Assembly: GCA_965221135.1 (NCBI GenBank)
Contig: CBDCRZ010000069.1
Location: forward strand, 1 to 64,000
Direction: 5' to 3'
DNA: 64,000 bases
Source: Sansalvadorimonas sp965221135
GTDB lineage: Bacteria; Pseudomonadota; Gammaproteobacteria; Pseudomonadales; Endozoicomonadaceae
Under the pieces are notes generated by a model, which made no database searches, was not told where the DNA came from, and was given only the letters and a program-made list of their open reading frames with translations. Positions 54,659 through 63,224 of this stretch are shown here, piece by piece. A program made the translations under genes and the position numbers. Position 1 is the first letter of the stretch; every line of letters begins with the position of its first letter.

Positions 54659-56137
54659 CTAGCGAATCTGGAAGTATGCGTCGGTAAACTCGGCATTGAT
54701 CGGCTTCAGAACACTCTCTGCGCTATTAATCGTACCATTCTGCATGTACTCATGCAGGTTCTTGTAAGTCTCAGGATTCAGCTCAAGAGCGAAATTTTTA
54801 CCTGGCATATCTATACGTCCCTTGGCCAACAGTAGAAGTATGGCTTCAATCTGCCAAACGTTGTGAGTACCAGAAAAAGTGGTCTCCTCGTTATTACCCT
54901 GTCGTATTTGAGCTGTTCTGAAAGGTGTCCGCAGAGAATTCATACAGTTTTTAACTGTCTGCGGCCCCATCTTGCCCTGCACAAGAGAATGGCTATTAAC
55001 GGATACAAGCCACTGGTCATTTGCTCCACCTTTGTAGTTGTAAGACAGAACCAGGTGGAAGTAGCCGTCAAACGTATTCACCCCGCCATTACATACTACC
55101 TCGTGACCTGCCTTCTTACTCTTTTTCAAATCAATCACGCGTACCTGAAGACCAAGAGCAAAAGTTGTACGATCAACAATATTCAGATGACCGGTTGCAA
55201 CAGGCAGGGTGCTGAAGCTCTCTTTTGTGAACATGGGGATGTTGTTTTCCTTGATCTGAACCGTGTCCACATCCATAGCGCCCATGCTTGGTAAACGCTT
55301 GTATGCCTCTACAAAAGCATTAGCAAGGCTCTTTCTATACATTACCCCACGATCAACTTTCTGATCAATCAGGCCTAGCTTAAAGGCCTCTTCTGCACGC
55401 TTCATCAGGTCAACATCGTAGATGGTGTTCGTGATGTTATCCTGCCCTAAAGGGGCAGGAGAGGGGGTAACACCTTCGCCTGCCTGCACGTTGTCTTGAA
55501 CGTCATGTGGACGGTGGACAGTACCACCTGTCGACGAAGTCTTATGTTCGTTACTTGCATCTGTCCTGATTCCACGGTCCTCATTGTCACGACCGCCAAG
55601 ACTTTTGTCTTTGTCATCGTTTTCTAAAGCACCAGTATTTTTATCAAAATCAGCGTCGTTACCCTGTATGGCGACAACAGGCGAAGCTGCAGGACCTTCT
55701 ATAGGCAAATCTGTAGCCAGCGTATTGGATGCTGCAGGGGCAGGAATTGATGGAGTTTCAGTAGTCGTTGATGTCTCAATAAATGTTGGGGTATCAATAG
55801 CATCCTGAGTACTATCCGTATGGGTCACCCGGTTATCTTTTGCATTCACTTGAGCGGTCAGTGTTTCAGGCTTAGCAGGAGCAGCAGGCCTGCCAGCAGA
55901 TGCAGCCTTACGAGCATCACGCTTGGCAGCTTCAGACTGCTGAACCAGATGATTACGCACAACGATACGTTCTTCACGGCTCATATCTTTACGCGACAGA
56001 ACATTCAAAGTGTGCAGGCTGGAATCATTGTCGGACAAAGATGCAGCATAACCCGTAGAGGTCACTGCCAGGGCAGCCGATACCGCCAGTGTCAGGCCGG
56101 CGATCTTCATCCCCAGATTTGTTATATTAATTTTCAT
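54659..56137 (-). CDS. Secreted hypothetical protein, paralogue A of the metK-ahcY pair
   Basis: A 492-residue protein of unknown family. AGGAGG lies seven bases before the ATG. Signal peptide about 30 residues (N-L-G-M-K-I-A-G-L-T-L then G-Y-A-A). A short N-terminal conserved part (L-S-R-K-D-M-S-R-E) and an Ala/Thr/Pro-rich variable middle follow. From about residue 240 is a conserved C-terminal domain of 250 residues with M-F-T-K-E-S-F-S-T-L-P-V-A-T-G, C-N-G-G-V-N-T-F-D-G-Y-F-H and a final A-Y-F-Q-I-R. Its paralogue B lies 446 bases away. Convergent with metK. No enzymatic motif seen. Confidence 0.75.
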   Translation of the reverse strand: MKINITNLGMKIAGLTLAVSAALAVTSTGYAASLSDNDSSLHTLNVLSRKDMSREERIVVRNHLVQQSEAAKRDARKAASAGRPAAPAKPETLTAQVNAKDNRVTHTDSTQDAIDTPTFIETSTTTETPSIPAPAASNTLATDLPIEGPAASPVVAIQGNDADFDKNTGALENDDKDKSLGGRDNEDRGIRTDASNEHKTSSTGGTVHRPHDVQDNVQAGEGVTPSPAPLGQDNITNTIYDVDLMKRAEEAFKLGLIDQKVDRGVMYRKSLANAFVEAYKRLPSMGAMDVDTVQIKENNIPMFTKESFSTLPVATGHLNIVDRTTFALGLQVRVIDLKKSKKAGHEVVCNGGVNTFDGYFHLVLSYNYKGGANDQWLVSVNSHSLVQGKMGPQTVKNCMNSLRTPFRTAQIRQGNNEETTFSGTHNVWQIEAILLLLAKGRIDMPGKNFALELNPETYKNLHEYMQNGTINSAESVLKPINAEFTDAYFQIR

Positions 56138-56316
56138 CCCTAATCCTCCTTTGATTACTTTGGGACCAATTCCTGAATGGACCGCAAGGACGCCTCTTCA
56201 AACCTGTGGTTGTGACAGCCGCTATGGTCTGGAACATATGACAGCCTTGTTGGGCAAACATTCCCGCTATAAGCAGAATGACTAACATCCCTGTTAGTTC
56301 AGGTAACAAAGAGCCC
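56138..56316. other. Duplicated promoter region of paralogue A
   Basis: About 180 bases here match 58189-58370 ahead of paralogue B, including AGGAGG, GATTACTTTGGGACCAATTC and GGTCTGGAACATATGACA. The copy shows the duplicated unit included the whole promoter. Confidence 0.8.
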
Positions 56317-56484
56317 CAAGACCACGCTTGTGCAGCCATCGCCGCGCAGAACATCCCTGTGTTTGCCTGGAATGGTGGGATAGATGAAGAGTACGAATGG
56401 TGCCTTGAGAAGACCATCGATGCCGACTTAATCTGGGAGCGCACCGACAAGGCTGACGCACTGCGTGCTCAAGCTGGTCTTTAA
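56317..56484 (+). pseudogene. Fused ahcY-internal/metK-3' relic
   Basis: Bases 56317-56425 match ahcY around 58806-58913 (peptide A-A-I-A-A-Q-N-I-P-V-F-A-W). Bases from about 56423 to 56484 match the end of metK, down to R-T-D-K-A-D-A-L-R-A-Q-A-G-L and its stop. The join lies in TGCCGA, common to both genes. A 68-codon frame crosses it but is not a functional gene. Confidence 0.93.
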
Positions 56485-56507
56485 GTGATACCGCTTTACG
56501 GACGCGC

Positions 56508-56548
56508 ATAAAAAAACCGGGGGATGCTTTAGGCACCTCCGGTTTTTT
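56508..56548. terminator. Copy of the metK terminator
   Basis: AAAAAAACCGGGGGATGC then GCACCTCCGGTTTTTT, matching 54586-54623 with small changes. It now serves paralogue B on the minus strand. Confidence 0.85.
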
Positions 56549-56583
56549 ATGGCTGTTTACTTCTGTTACTAACGATAAGCTGA

Positions 56584-58188
56584 TTAGCGAATCTGGAAGT
56601 AAGCGTCGGTAAACTCGGCGTTGATCGGCTTCAGAACACTCTCTGCGCTATTGATCGTACCATTCTTCATGTACTCATGCAGATTCTTGAAGGTCTCAGG
56701 CTTCAGCTCAAGAGCATAATTCTGAGCTGGGACATCTATACGGCCGTTGGCCAGCAGCGCAAGGATGACTTCAATCTGCCCGATATTGTGAACGCCTACA
56801 TACGTTTCTTCCTTATTACTGTTCTTTTCACTCTTTTTGAACGGTGTTTTAGAGTCGCTCAGACAAACTTTAGCCGCCTGTTGACCATCTCTACCATTCG
56901 GCAGAGAGTTGCTGTTAATGGCAATAGTCCATGCGTCTTTACTACCACCGTTGGCGTTGTAGAACATCACTATGTGGAAGTAGCCGTCAAAGTTTTTCTT
57001 GCCACCATCACATACGACGTTTGAACCCTTTTTATCGCTATTAAGTTTAATCACGCGTACCTGAAGACCCAGAGCGAACGTTTTCTCATTGTCAACAGAC
57101 AGAGTACCGGTAGCAACAGGCAGTGTGCTGAAGTGTTCTTTGGTGAACATGGGAACCTGTAAACCTCTAAGTTCAACAGTATCCGATGCCAAAGGCTCCA
57201 TGCTGCCTGGCAGACGCCTGAAAGCATCCACAAAAGTTCTTACAAGCTTTGCTCTATATCCGGGACCGCGCAAAGCCAGCTTGTTGAAATTGCCTCTCTT
57301 GAAGGTCTTTACAACACCCTCCATCATTTTGGCATTAAAGATGTTGTGATTTGTTTCATCATCGACATCGATTTTGTAAGGAACGCCATCCGCATCAACA
57401 AGACCAGCCGGCTGGTCTTCCTTATCAACCGGTAACGTTGGACTTGGACTAACTGTAGGCTGAGAGCTAACTGTTGACTGAGAGCTAACTGTAGGCTGAG
57501 AGCTAACTGTTGACTGAGAGCTAACTGTTGACTGAGAGCTAACTGTTGACTGAGAGCTAACAGCAGTCGGGTCTATTGTTGCTGTTACAAAGGTAGTATC
57601 AGTCACAACTTCAGTATTCGTAGTAGTAGCAGTAGAAGTAGAAGTAGAAGTAGAAGTAGAAGTAGAAGTATCAGTCACAACTTCAGTATTCGTAGTAGTA
57701 GCAGTAGAAGTAGAAGTAGAAGTAGAAGTATCAGTCACAACTTCAGTATTCGTAGTAGTATCAGTCACAACTAAAGTTGAAGTTTGAGTAGTAGCTGAAG
57801 GCGTTATTGTTGTGGGATCAATGATCTCTATAGGAGCATCTTGAGTGACATCCGTATAGGTCTCATCTTTATTATCTGCATTCACTTGATTAACAGGTGT
57901 TTCAGGCTGCACTGGAGCCGCAGGTCTGGCAGGAGCACTCGTGCCAGCAGATGCACCCTTTCGAGTATCACGTTTGTAAGCTTCAGACTGCTGTACCATA
58001 TGATTTTTCATAGCCATGCGATCTTCACGACTCGTATCTTTACGAGACAGAACCTTCATAGTCTGAGGGTCGAAATCAATGTCGGACAAAGATGCAGCAT
58101 AACCTGTAGAGGTCACAGCCAGGGCTGCTGATACTGCCAGTGCCAGACCGGCGATCTTCATTCCCAGATTTGTTTTATTACTTTTCAT
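56584..58188 (-). CDS. Secreted hypothetical protein, paralogue B of the metK-ahcY pair
   Basis: A 534-residue paralogue of the gene at 54659. The signal peptide and the last 27 residues (ending F-T-D-A-Y-F-Q-I-R) are nearly identical in the two. The middle is quite different: long Thr-Ser and T-N-T-E-V-V-T-D-T repeats, then S-S-Q-S-T-V repeats, built from short tandem DNA repeats at about 57470-57770. The conserved C-terminal domain keeps M-F-T-K-E-H-F-S-T-L-P-V-A-T-G and F-D-G-Y-F-H. So the ends are constrained and the linker varies. AGGAGG precedes the start. Divergent from ahcY. Confidence 0.75.
   Translation of the reverse strand: MKSNKTNLGMKIAGLALAVSAALAVTSTGYAASLSDIDFDPQTMKVLSRKDTSREDRMAMKNHMVQQSEAYKRDTRKGASAGTSAPARPAAPVQPETPVNQVNADNKDETYTDVTQDAPIEIIDPTTITPSATTQTSTLVVTDTTTNTEVVTDTSTSTSTSTATTTNTEVVTDTSTSTSTSTSTSTATTTNTEVVTDTTFVTATIDPTAVSSQSTVSSQSTVSSQSTVSSQPTVSSQSTVSSQPTVSPSPTLPVDKEDQPAGLVDADGVPYKIDVDDETNHNIFNAKMMEGVVKTFKRGNFNKLALRGPGYRAKLVRTFVDAFRRLPGSMEPLASDTVELRGLQVPMFTKEHFSTLPVATGTLSVDNEKTFALGLQVRVIKLNSDKKGSNVVCDGGKKNFDGYFHIVMFYNANGGSKDAWTIAINSNSLPNGRDGQQAAKVCLSDSKTPFKKSEKNSNKEETYVGVHNIGQIEVILALLANGRIDVPAQNYALELKPETFKNLHEYMKNGTINSAESVLKPINAEFTDAYFQIR
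57470..57770. repeat. Short tandem repeats in the variable linker of paralogue B
   Basis: Two blocks: 18-base units based on TGACTGAGAGCTAACTGT (about 57470-57560), and GTAGAAGTAGAA-type units inside a longer repeated ATCAGTCACAACTTCAGTAT phrase (about 57595-57770). All units are multiples of three, so linker length can change without loss of frame. Confidence 0.9.
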
Positions 58189-58404
58189 CCCTAATCCTCC
58201 TGTGATTACTTTGGGACCAATTCTTTAATGGACCGCAATGACGCCTCACCAAACCTGTGGTTGTGAAAGCCGCTATGGTCTGGAACATATGACATGCTTG
58301 TTTGGCAAACATTCCCGCTATAAGCAGAATGTCTAACCCATGTGTTAGTTCTGGTAACAGAGAGGAGGTTTTTCGTTGTTCTGCCGCTCACCTTCAAACC
58401 AAAA

Positions 58405-58449
58405 GCTATATCAAAATAAATTGATATAGCGTTAGCCGCTTGATAGACT
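58405..58449 (+). promoter_or_regulatory. SahR operator and promoter of ahcY
   Basis: Inverted repeat GCTATATCAA-AATAAA-TTGATATAGC (58405-58430), matching the palindrome before sahR. Its right arm supplies TTGATA (58421-58426) as -35, and TAGACT (58444-58449) lies 17 bases on as -10. Repression by SahR is expected. The rest of the gap back to 58189 is the duplicated promoter region of paralogue B. Confidence 0.8.
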
Positions 58450-58538
58450 GCTCCTCATCATGAGTACAAGTACGTAAGCGGGATGCCCCTTCACAGGTAG
58501 ACATCCACTACAAACACGATAATTCGAAGAGAGCTCCT

Positions 58539-59927
58539 ATGAACGCCGCCAACCTCCCTGAAATCGCCGACTACAAGGTCGCAGATATCGATCTGGCCAG
58601 TTGGGGTCGTAAAGAGATCCTTATCGCCGAATCTGAAATGCCTGCTTTGATGGCGATCCGCAGCCGCTATCATGACGCCCAGCCTCTTCAGGGAGCCCGC
58701 ATCATGGGCTGCATTCATATGACCATTCAAACTGCCGTGCTGATTGAGACTTTGGTCGCACTGGGTGCTGAAGTTCGCTGGTCCTCTTGCAACATCTTCT
58801 CTACTCAAGACCATGCTGCTGCAGCCATCGCCGCGCAGAACATCCCTGTGTTTGCCTGGAAAGGTGAGACAGATGAAGAGTACGAATGGTGCCTTGAACA
58901 GACCATCGGTGCCGATGTTGCCGGTTGGGAGCCTAATATGATTCTCGACGACGGTGGTGACCTGACTCTGCTGCTGCACAACAAATACCCGGCACTTGTG
59001 GATAACTGCCACGGAGTGTCTGAAGAAACGACCACTGGCGTACACCGTCTGCTTGAAATGCTGGAAGAAGGTTCCCTGAAGATTCCTGCAATCAACGTTA
59101 ACGACGCAGTGACCAAGAGCAAGAACGACAACAAATACGGCTGCCGTCACTCCCTGAATGATGCGATCAAGCGTGCCACTGACCATCTGCTGGCCGGTAA
59201 GAAGGCTCTGGTTGTGGGTTATGGTGATGTAGGCAAAGGTTCCGCAGCATCCCTTCGTCAGGAAGGCATGATCGTGCGCGTTACCGAGGTTGACCCTATC
59301 TGTGCCATGCAGGCCTGCATGGACGGCTATGAAGTTGTATCTCCGTACCTCAACGGTGTGAACACTGGCGAAAACAGCTGCATCGATAAAACTCTGCTGG
59401 GCAGCACCGATCTGGTTGTGACCACCACCGGCAACGTTCACGTGTGCGACAAGAATATGCTCAGCAATCTGAAGAATGGCTGTGTAGTCAGCAACATCGG
59501 TCACTTCGACACGGAAATCGACACGGCCTACATGCGTGACAACTGGCGCTGGGATGAAGTAAAGCCACAGGTTCACAAGATCTACCGTGCAGATAACGAG
59601 CAGGATCATCTGTTACTGCTGTCTGAAGGCCGCCTGGTGAACCTGGGTAATGCGACTGGCCACCCATCACGCATCATGGACGGCTCCTTCGCCAACCAGG
59701 TGCTGGCTCAAATTCTGCTGTTCGAAAACAAGTTTGCTGATCTGCCAGAGGCAGACAAACAAGCAGCTATCACTGTAGAAATCCTGCCTAAGCAGCTGGA
59801 CGAAGAAGTCGCCCGTTACATGGTTGAAGGCTTTAGCGGTGTGCTGACTAAACTGACTCCGGAACAGGCGGATTACATCCACGTACCTGTTGATGGCCCG
59901 TTCAAAAACGACGATTACAAATATTAA
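58539..59927 (+). CDS. ahcY: S-adenosylhomocysteine hydrolase
   Basis: Splits S-adenosylhomocysteine to homocysteine and adenosine, relieving methyltransferase inhibition. A 462-residue protein, normal length. H-M-T-I-Q-T-A near residue 60, the D-N-C-H-G-V-S-E-E-T-T-T-G-V stretch, and the NAD site V-V-G-Y-G-D-V-G-K-G-S-A are present, with the standard C-terminal tail ending D-D-Y-K-Y. AGAGAGCTCCT precedes the ATG. It is controlled by the operator at 58405. metF follows on the same strand after a structured 235-base gap. A fragment of its 5' third is copied at 56317. Confidence 0.98.
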   Translation: MNAANLPEIADYKVADIDLASWGRKEILIAESEMPALMAIRSRYHDAQPLQGARIMGCIHMTIQTAVLIETLVALGAEVRWSSCNIFSTQDHAAAAIAAQNIPVFAWKGETDEEYEWCLEQTIGADVAGWEPNMILDDGGDLTLLLHNKYPALVDNCHGVSEETTTGVHRLLEMLEEGSLKIPAINVNDAVTKSKNDNKYGCRHSLNDAIKRATDHLLAGKKALVVGYGDVGKGSAASLRQEGMIVRVTEVDPICAMQACMDGYEVVSPYLNGVNTGENSCIDKTLLGSTDLVVTTTGNVHVCDKNMLSNLKNGCVVSNIGHFDTEIDTAYMRDNWRWDEVKPQVHKIYRADNEQDHLLLLSEGRLVNLGNATGHPSRIMDGSFANQVLAQILLFENKFADLPEADKQAAITVEILPKQLDEEVARYMVEGFSGVLTKLTPEQADYIHVPVDGPFKNDDYKY

Positions 59928-60008
59928 GAGCGTATTAAACGCGTACTAAAAGTGTCAGTTCTTTGAAGTATTAAAGCTCAGACTGGCCTTAACAGGGATT
60001 GATAAGGC

Positions 60009-60040
60009 CGTCGGGCTCGCAGGCCACTGCTAGCCCGACG
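60009..60040 (+). terminator. Strong hairpin after ahcY
   Basis: Perfect 9-base arms (CGTCGGGCT at 60009-60017, AGCCCGACG at 60032-60040). There is no T run, so it may be a weak terminator or an mRNA stabiliser between ahcY and metF. Confidence 0.5.
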
Positions 60041-60162
60041 ATATAATAGAGACTATATAATAGGCATCTTCGCTGCCCATGGGGCTGAGCGTAAATGCAT
60101 AGAAATATAAAAAAAAGAAAGATAACAAATACAAAGGAGACAGGCTCATTGGCCTGACCACC

Positions 60163-61011
60163 ATGACAGCTATCAGCTTTGAGTTCTTTCCGACACAGAC
60201 ACAGGCCGGAGCAGAGAAACTCCGCGTGCAGGCAGCTCAACTGGCGGCTGCAAATCCTGAGTTCTTTTCTGTGACTTACGGCGCCGGTGGCTCCACCCGT
60301 GAGCGTACCCGCGGCACATTGCTCGACACACGTGAAGTGACTGGCAAACCTGTTATGCCACACCTGGCCTGCATTGGTGATACCCGTGAAAATATTGCTT
60401 CACTCCTGAAGGAATATCAGGAGCTCGACATCGACCGGATTATCGCCCTGCGTGGTGACCTGCCATCCGGCATGGGTAACCTCACCAATACGCACTTCCA
60501 GTATGCCACTGAACTGGTGTCGTTTATTCGCGAAGAGACCGGTGACCATTTCCATATTGAAGTGGCTGCCTACCCGGAGGTTCACCCTCAGGCAAAATCC
60601 ATGGATGCTGACCTTGATAACCTGCGTCGCAAGTTTGAAGCAGGTGCTGACTCAGCCATCACCCAATACTTCTTTAATGCCGACAGCTACTTCTACTTTA
60701 TGGATCGTCTCGCGGCCATGGGTATAGATAAGCCCATAGTGCCCGGCATTATGCCTATTACCAACTACAGCAAGCTGGCTCGTTTCTCTGACATCTGTGG
60801 TGCCGAGATTCCCCGCTGGTTGCGCAAGCAGCTTGAAGCTTACGGTGACGACAGCGCCAGCATTCGTCAGTTTGGTGAAGAAACCATGACTCGTATGTGT
60901 GAACAACTTATCGATTTTGGTGTGCCCAGCCTGCACTTCTACAGTCTGAACCAGGCTGCGCCAACACTGGCGATTGTGAAGAACCTGGGGATTTATCCAC
61001 AGGAAGGCTAA
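60163..61011 (+). CDS. metF: Methylenetetrahydrofolate reductase
   Basis: Reduces 5,10-methylene-THF to 5-methyl-THF, the methyl donor for methionine synthesis. 282 residues. F-E-F-F-P-T-Q-T at the start, V-T-Y-G-A-G-G-S-T-R, H-L-A-C-I-G-D, A-L-R-G-D-L-P, and G-I-M-P-I are all as in the family. The ATG at 60163 is 23 bases from the AAGGAG at 60134. A small hairpin (CAGGC/GCCTG, 60141-60156) sits between and could bring them together; an in-frame ATT at 60148 is eight bases from the SD but would be an unusual start. It completes the SahR-linked methionine cycle group. Confidence 0.97.
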   Translation: MTAISFEFFPTQTQAGAEKLRVQAAQLAAANPEFFSVTYGAGGSTRERTRGTLLDTREVTGKPVMPHLACIGDTRENIASLLKEYQELDIDRIIALRGDLPSGMGNLTNTHFQYATELVSFIREETGDHFHIEVAAYPEVHPQAKSMDADLDNLRRKFEAGADSAITQYFFNADSYFYFMDRLAAMGIDKPIVPGIMPITNYSKLARFSDICGAEIPRWLRKQLEAYGDDSASIRQFGEETMTRMCEQLIDFGVPSLHFYSLNQAAPTLAIVKNLGIYPQEG

Positions 61012-61342
61012 CACTTCGAAAACAGCAATTTCTGGGTCTGCCATGCGGGCTCAGAAATGTTTACAACCTCAGGTAATCCCTTTCGCAAGTCTCAACCTGG
61101 CAGATTTTGTATTCACGAATATGTCACTTATCACTGATACTGTACGCCTATGGTTCAGGTTGGTATTTCAAGGGTCAAGGACGGCTATCAACTTCTTTCA
61201 GGCCAACTGCATGAACTACCAGGCGCCTGAAAAGCGGCAGGGAATCCCGGCTTAACATTGAGATTCGTTAAAGAATAAAATTGTTAATCTATAAGCCCCA
61301 TCTGTTTGATGGGGCTTTTTTGGGCACTGTTTATTTCTGCCT
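61012..61342. other. Gap after metF
   Basis: No convincing gene. A plus frame at 61043-61255 has no start signal and no similarity I recognise. The only feature is the metF terminator near 61294. Confidence 0.5.
61294..61322 (+). terminator. Rho-independent terminator after metF
   Basis: Nine-base arms AGCCCCATC and GATGGGGCT with a short loop, followed by a T run. It may also serve the convergent gene at 61343. Confidence 0.88.
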
Positions 61343-63088
61343 TCAAAGATTTAACGTATGAATTTTGGTGGTCTTTATAGGGCGAAAGGGATTGAGCCCC
61401 GTCTTCTGACCTGTTCCCGAGAAAGCGCCTGGAGCAGCAGGGACAGCGGTTGGCCAAACGGTTTGACTAAAATATCTGGTTTGATCACAAAACTGGCTAA
61501 TTGACCAAAATAAGGAGTCCGCATCAGCCTCCAGGGCACCACGAATGGTAATCCATTGATTGTTCTTAGCTTTTACAGCCTTGAATTTGTTACGACATCT
61601 CTGTACCCCCGTCACAGTATCTAGTAGGTTCGGAAACCCCAAAGTCACTTGCCAGGACGTCATCTGACTCATAGCTATAACAGTCTCTTTTGGCTGACTC
61701 ATAAGGTTTGCCGGACCAGTGGATATATGAACCTTCCCATTAAAAAGGAATTCAGCAATCACTTGGTCATCATTGATGATATAAATGCGCTGAAGCCCCT
61801 CAGCCTGAACATCATTTAAGAAAAAGGATACAATGTTCTGCCAGCTGTTTATGTTTGGAATATTCCTCCCTCTCGAATTCAAGGTGCCATCAACATTATA
61901 TTTAGGATCACTTATAAATTCTCCAGAGAGTACATCATAATGTGGCTTACTCATATCTCCTCTATAAATATTGGCCTCCGTACCTCCAACTTGAATGTTA
62001 ATTCCTTTCATCTTGTTCGCTTCAGTTTCGCCTTCTTCGCCAATAACACTTTTTTTACTCTCGCTGTAGAGAATAGGTCCGCTGTACTGATTATATGGTT
62101 TGTAAGTGACTTGATGTTGATCAGTAGTTTTTGGGTATTCAGCGACAGAAGCAGCTGCTTGCTCACCCATAGGCACCTGGGGCAAGGTATCCTCTTCAGG
62201 AGATAGCGTCACTCGAAACAGGGCCTTAAAGAGCTTATTTAATTCACTCACAGTATTTGTTGAAATTTCTATTTTACCTTTCTTCAGACTCGATAAAATC
62301 ATCGCTTCTGTCAGGGGGTGCCCCTTGTGTTCAATGGCCATAAAAATAGCCATGACTATATCTTCTATCGAGTCTCCAGCTGCCTGCATGGCACTAATAT
62401 CAATACCGACATCCACACTCAGGGCTATCCTCAGAGCTATGCTGCTATCTTTAATTTCAAAGTTATTGCACAGAAATTTCGCAAACATCGTGGCTCGACG
62501 TGTTCTTGTAGCAATGTCATCAAAAGATACTGACTCTTCAGACAGCTCCATATCTTCAGGTTCACTTTCCACCTCGGACAATTCATCCGGAACAGCCTGA
62601 CTCTCATCCATTAGGTTCGCAGGAGAAGGAGCGAGCTCTTGCCCGGTCGGAACCGCCGGGGGCAAAACTCTCTCTTCAAAAGCTCTCTCTTCAAGAGTAA
62701 CAGTTGGTGCTACTGGAGATGGTCTCGGTAAGAGCTGATCCAATTTAGCCAAATCATCTTGTTTAACTGGAAACCTGCATTGTTTCAGACTATTTGCAAC
62801 CTGTTCGGCTGTCAGAGTAAGCCCCTGGTTTTCAATGATATTCAAAACATACAGGTTTCTTTCGTGTACCGTTTTCTTCTCCGCCTTCATATTACTAAGA
62901 GTGGTTCTATTGACCTCGACTCCTACATTTCTAGCAAGTCGTATAGTGACAGATTCATCTTTTACCTCGACTTTTTTGCAGAGAAACGTCGCAAGCTGTT
63001 CAGCTCGTCCTGTTTCTTTTATAGCTTCAGCGTATCTAATAGCGTCTTTTGCTTCTGCGCCAGACGGAGCGTTCAATGTTAAATCCAT
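61343..63088 (-). CDS. Hypothetical protein with two helical, Death-domain-like repeats
   Basis: A 581-residue protein without signal peptide; GGGA lies eight bases before the ATG. Two related segments, at about residues 28-115 and 198-295, share the pattern A-x-F-L-C-x-x-x-x-E-I/V-K-D-x-S, a run to V-G-I/V, I-x-x-x-G/Q-x-x-L-T, and a final helix. The size (about 85-95 residues) and helix spacing resemble eukaryotic Death-fold domains, but this is tentative. A Glu/Pro-rich linker joins them. The C-terminal 270 residues look beta-rich, with W-Q-N-I-V-S-F-F and Y-I-I-N-D-D-Q-V. The gene lies where a SIMPL gene has lost its end, so it may be an insertion. Confidence 0.55.
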   Translation of the reverse strand: MDLTLNAPSGAEAKDAIRYAEAIKETGRAEQLATFLCKKVEVKDESVTIRLARNVGVEVNRTTLSNMKAEKKTVHERNLYVLNIIENQGLTLTAEQVANSLKQCRFPVKQDDLAKLDQLLPRPSPVAPTVTLEERAFEERVLPPAVPTGQELAPSPANLMDESQAVPDELSEVESEPEDMELSEESVSFDDIATRTRRATMFAKFLCNNFEIKDSSIALRIALSVDVGIDISAMQAAGDSIEDIVMAIFMAIEHKGHPLTEAMILSSLKKGKIEISTNTVSELNKLFKALFRVTLSPEEDTLPQVPMGEQAAASVAEYPKTTDQHQVTYKPYNQYSGPILYSESKKSVIGEEGETEANKMKGINIQVGGTEANIYRGDMSKPHYDVLSGEFISDPKYNVDGTLNSRGRNIPNINSWQNIVSFFLNDVQAEGLQRIYIINDDQVIAEFLFNGKVHISTGPANLMSQPKETVIAMSQMTSWQVTLGFPNLLDTVTGVQRCRNKFKAVKAKNNQWITIRGALEADADSLFWSISQFCDQTRYFSQTVWPTAVPAAPGAFSGTGQKTGLNPFRPIKTTKIHTLNL

Positions 63089-63224
63089 GTCAATATTCCC
63101 TTATCCACTTATTTATCGGTATCTTTAAGTAAAAATACTGGATATAAGTTTAATGGCACTAACAACATGGTTAGTTAGACAAAAGACCATAACAGGCATG
63201 ACAATGAGCTATTTTAGCTATGGT

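Noticed and set aside
56278..56484. A 68-residue plus-strand gene
   Set aside because: It is a chance frame across an ahcY/metK fusion relic; both halves are pieces of core genes.
58450..58538. SAH riboswitch in the ahcY leader
   Set aside because: I found none of the expected paired core in this leader, and a SahR operator already explains control.
61043..61255. Small plus-strand gene after metF
   Set aside because: No SD, no recognisable similarity, and it lies before the metF terminator in what appears to be trailer sequence.
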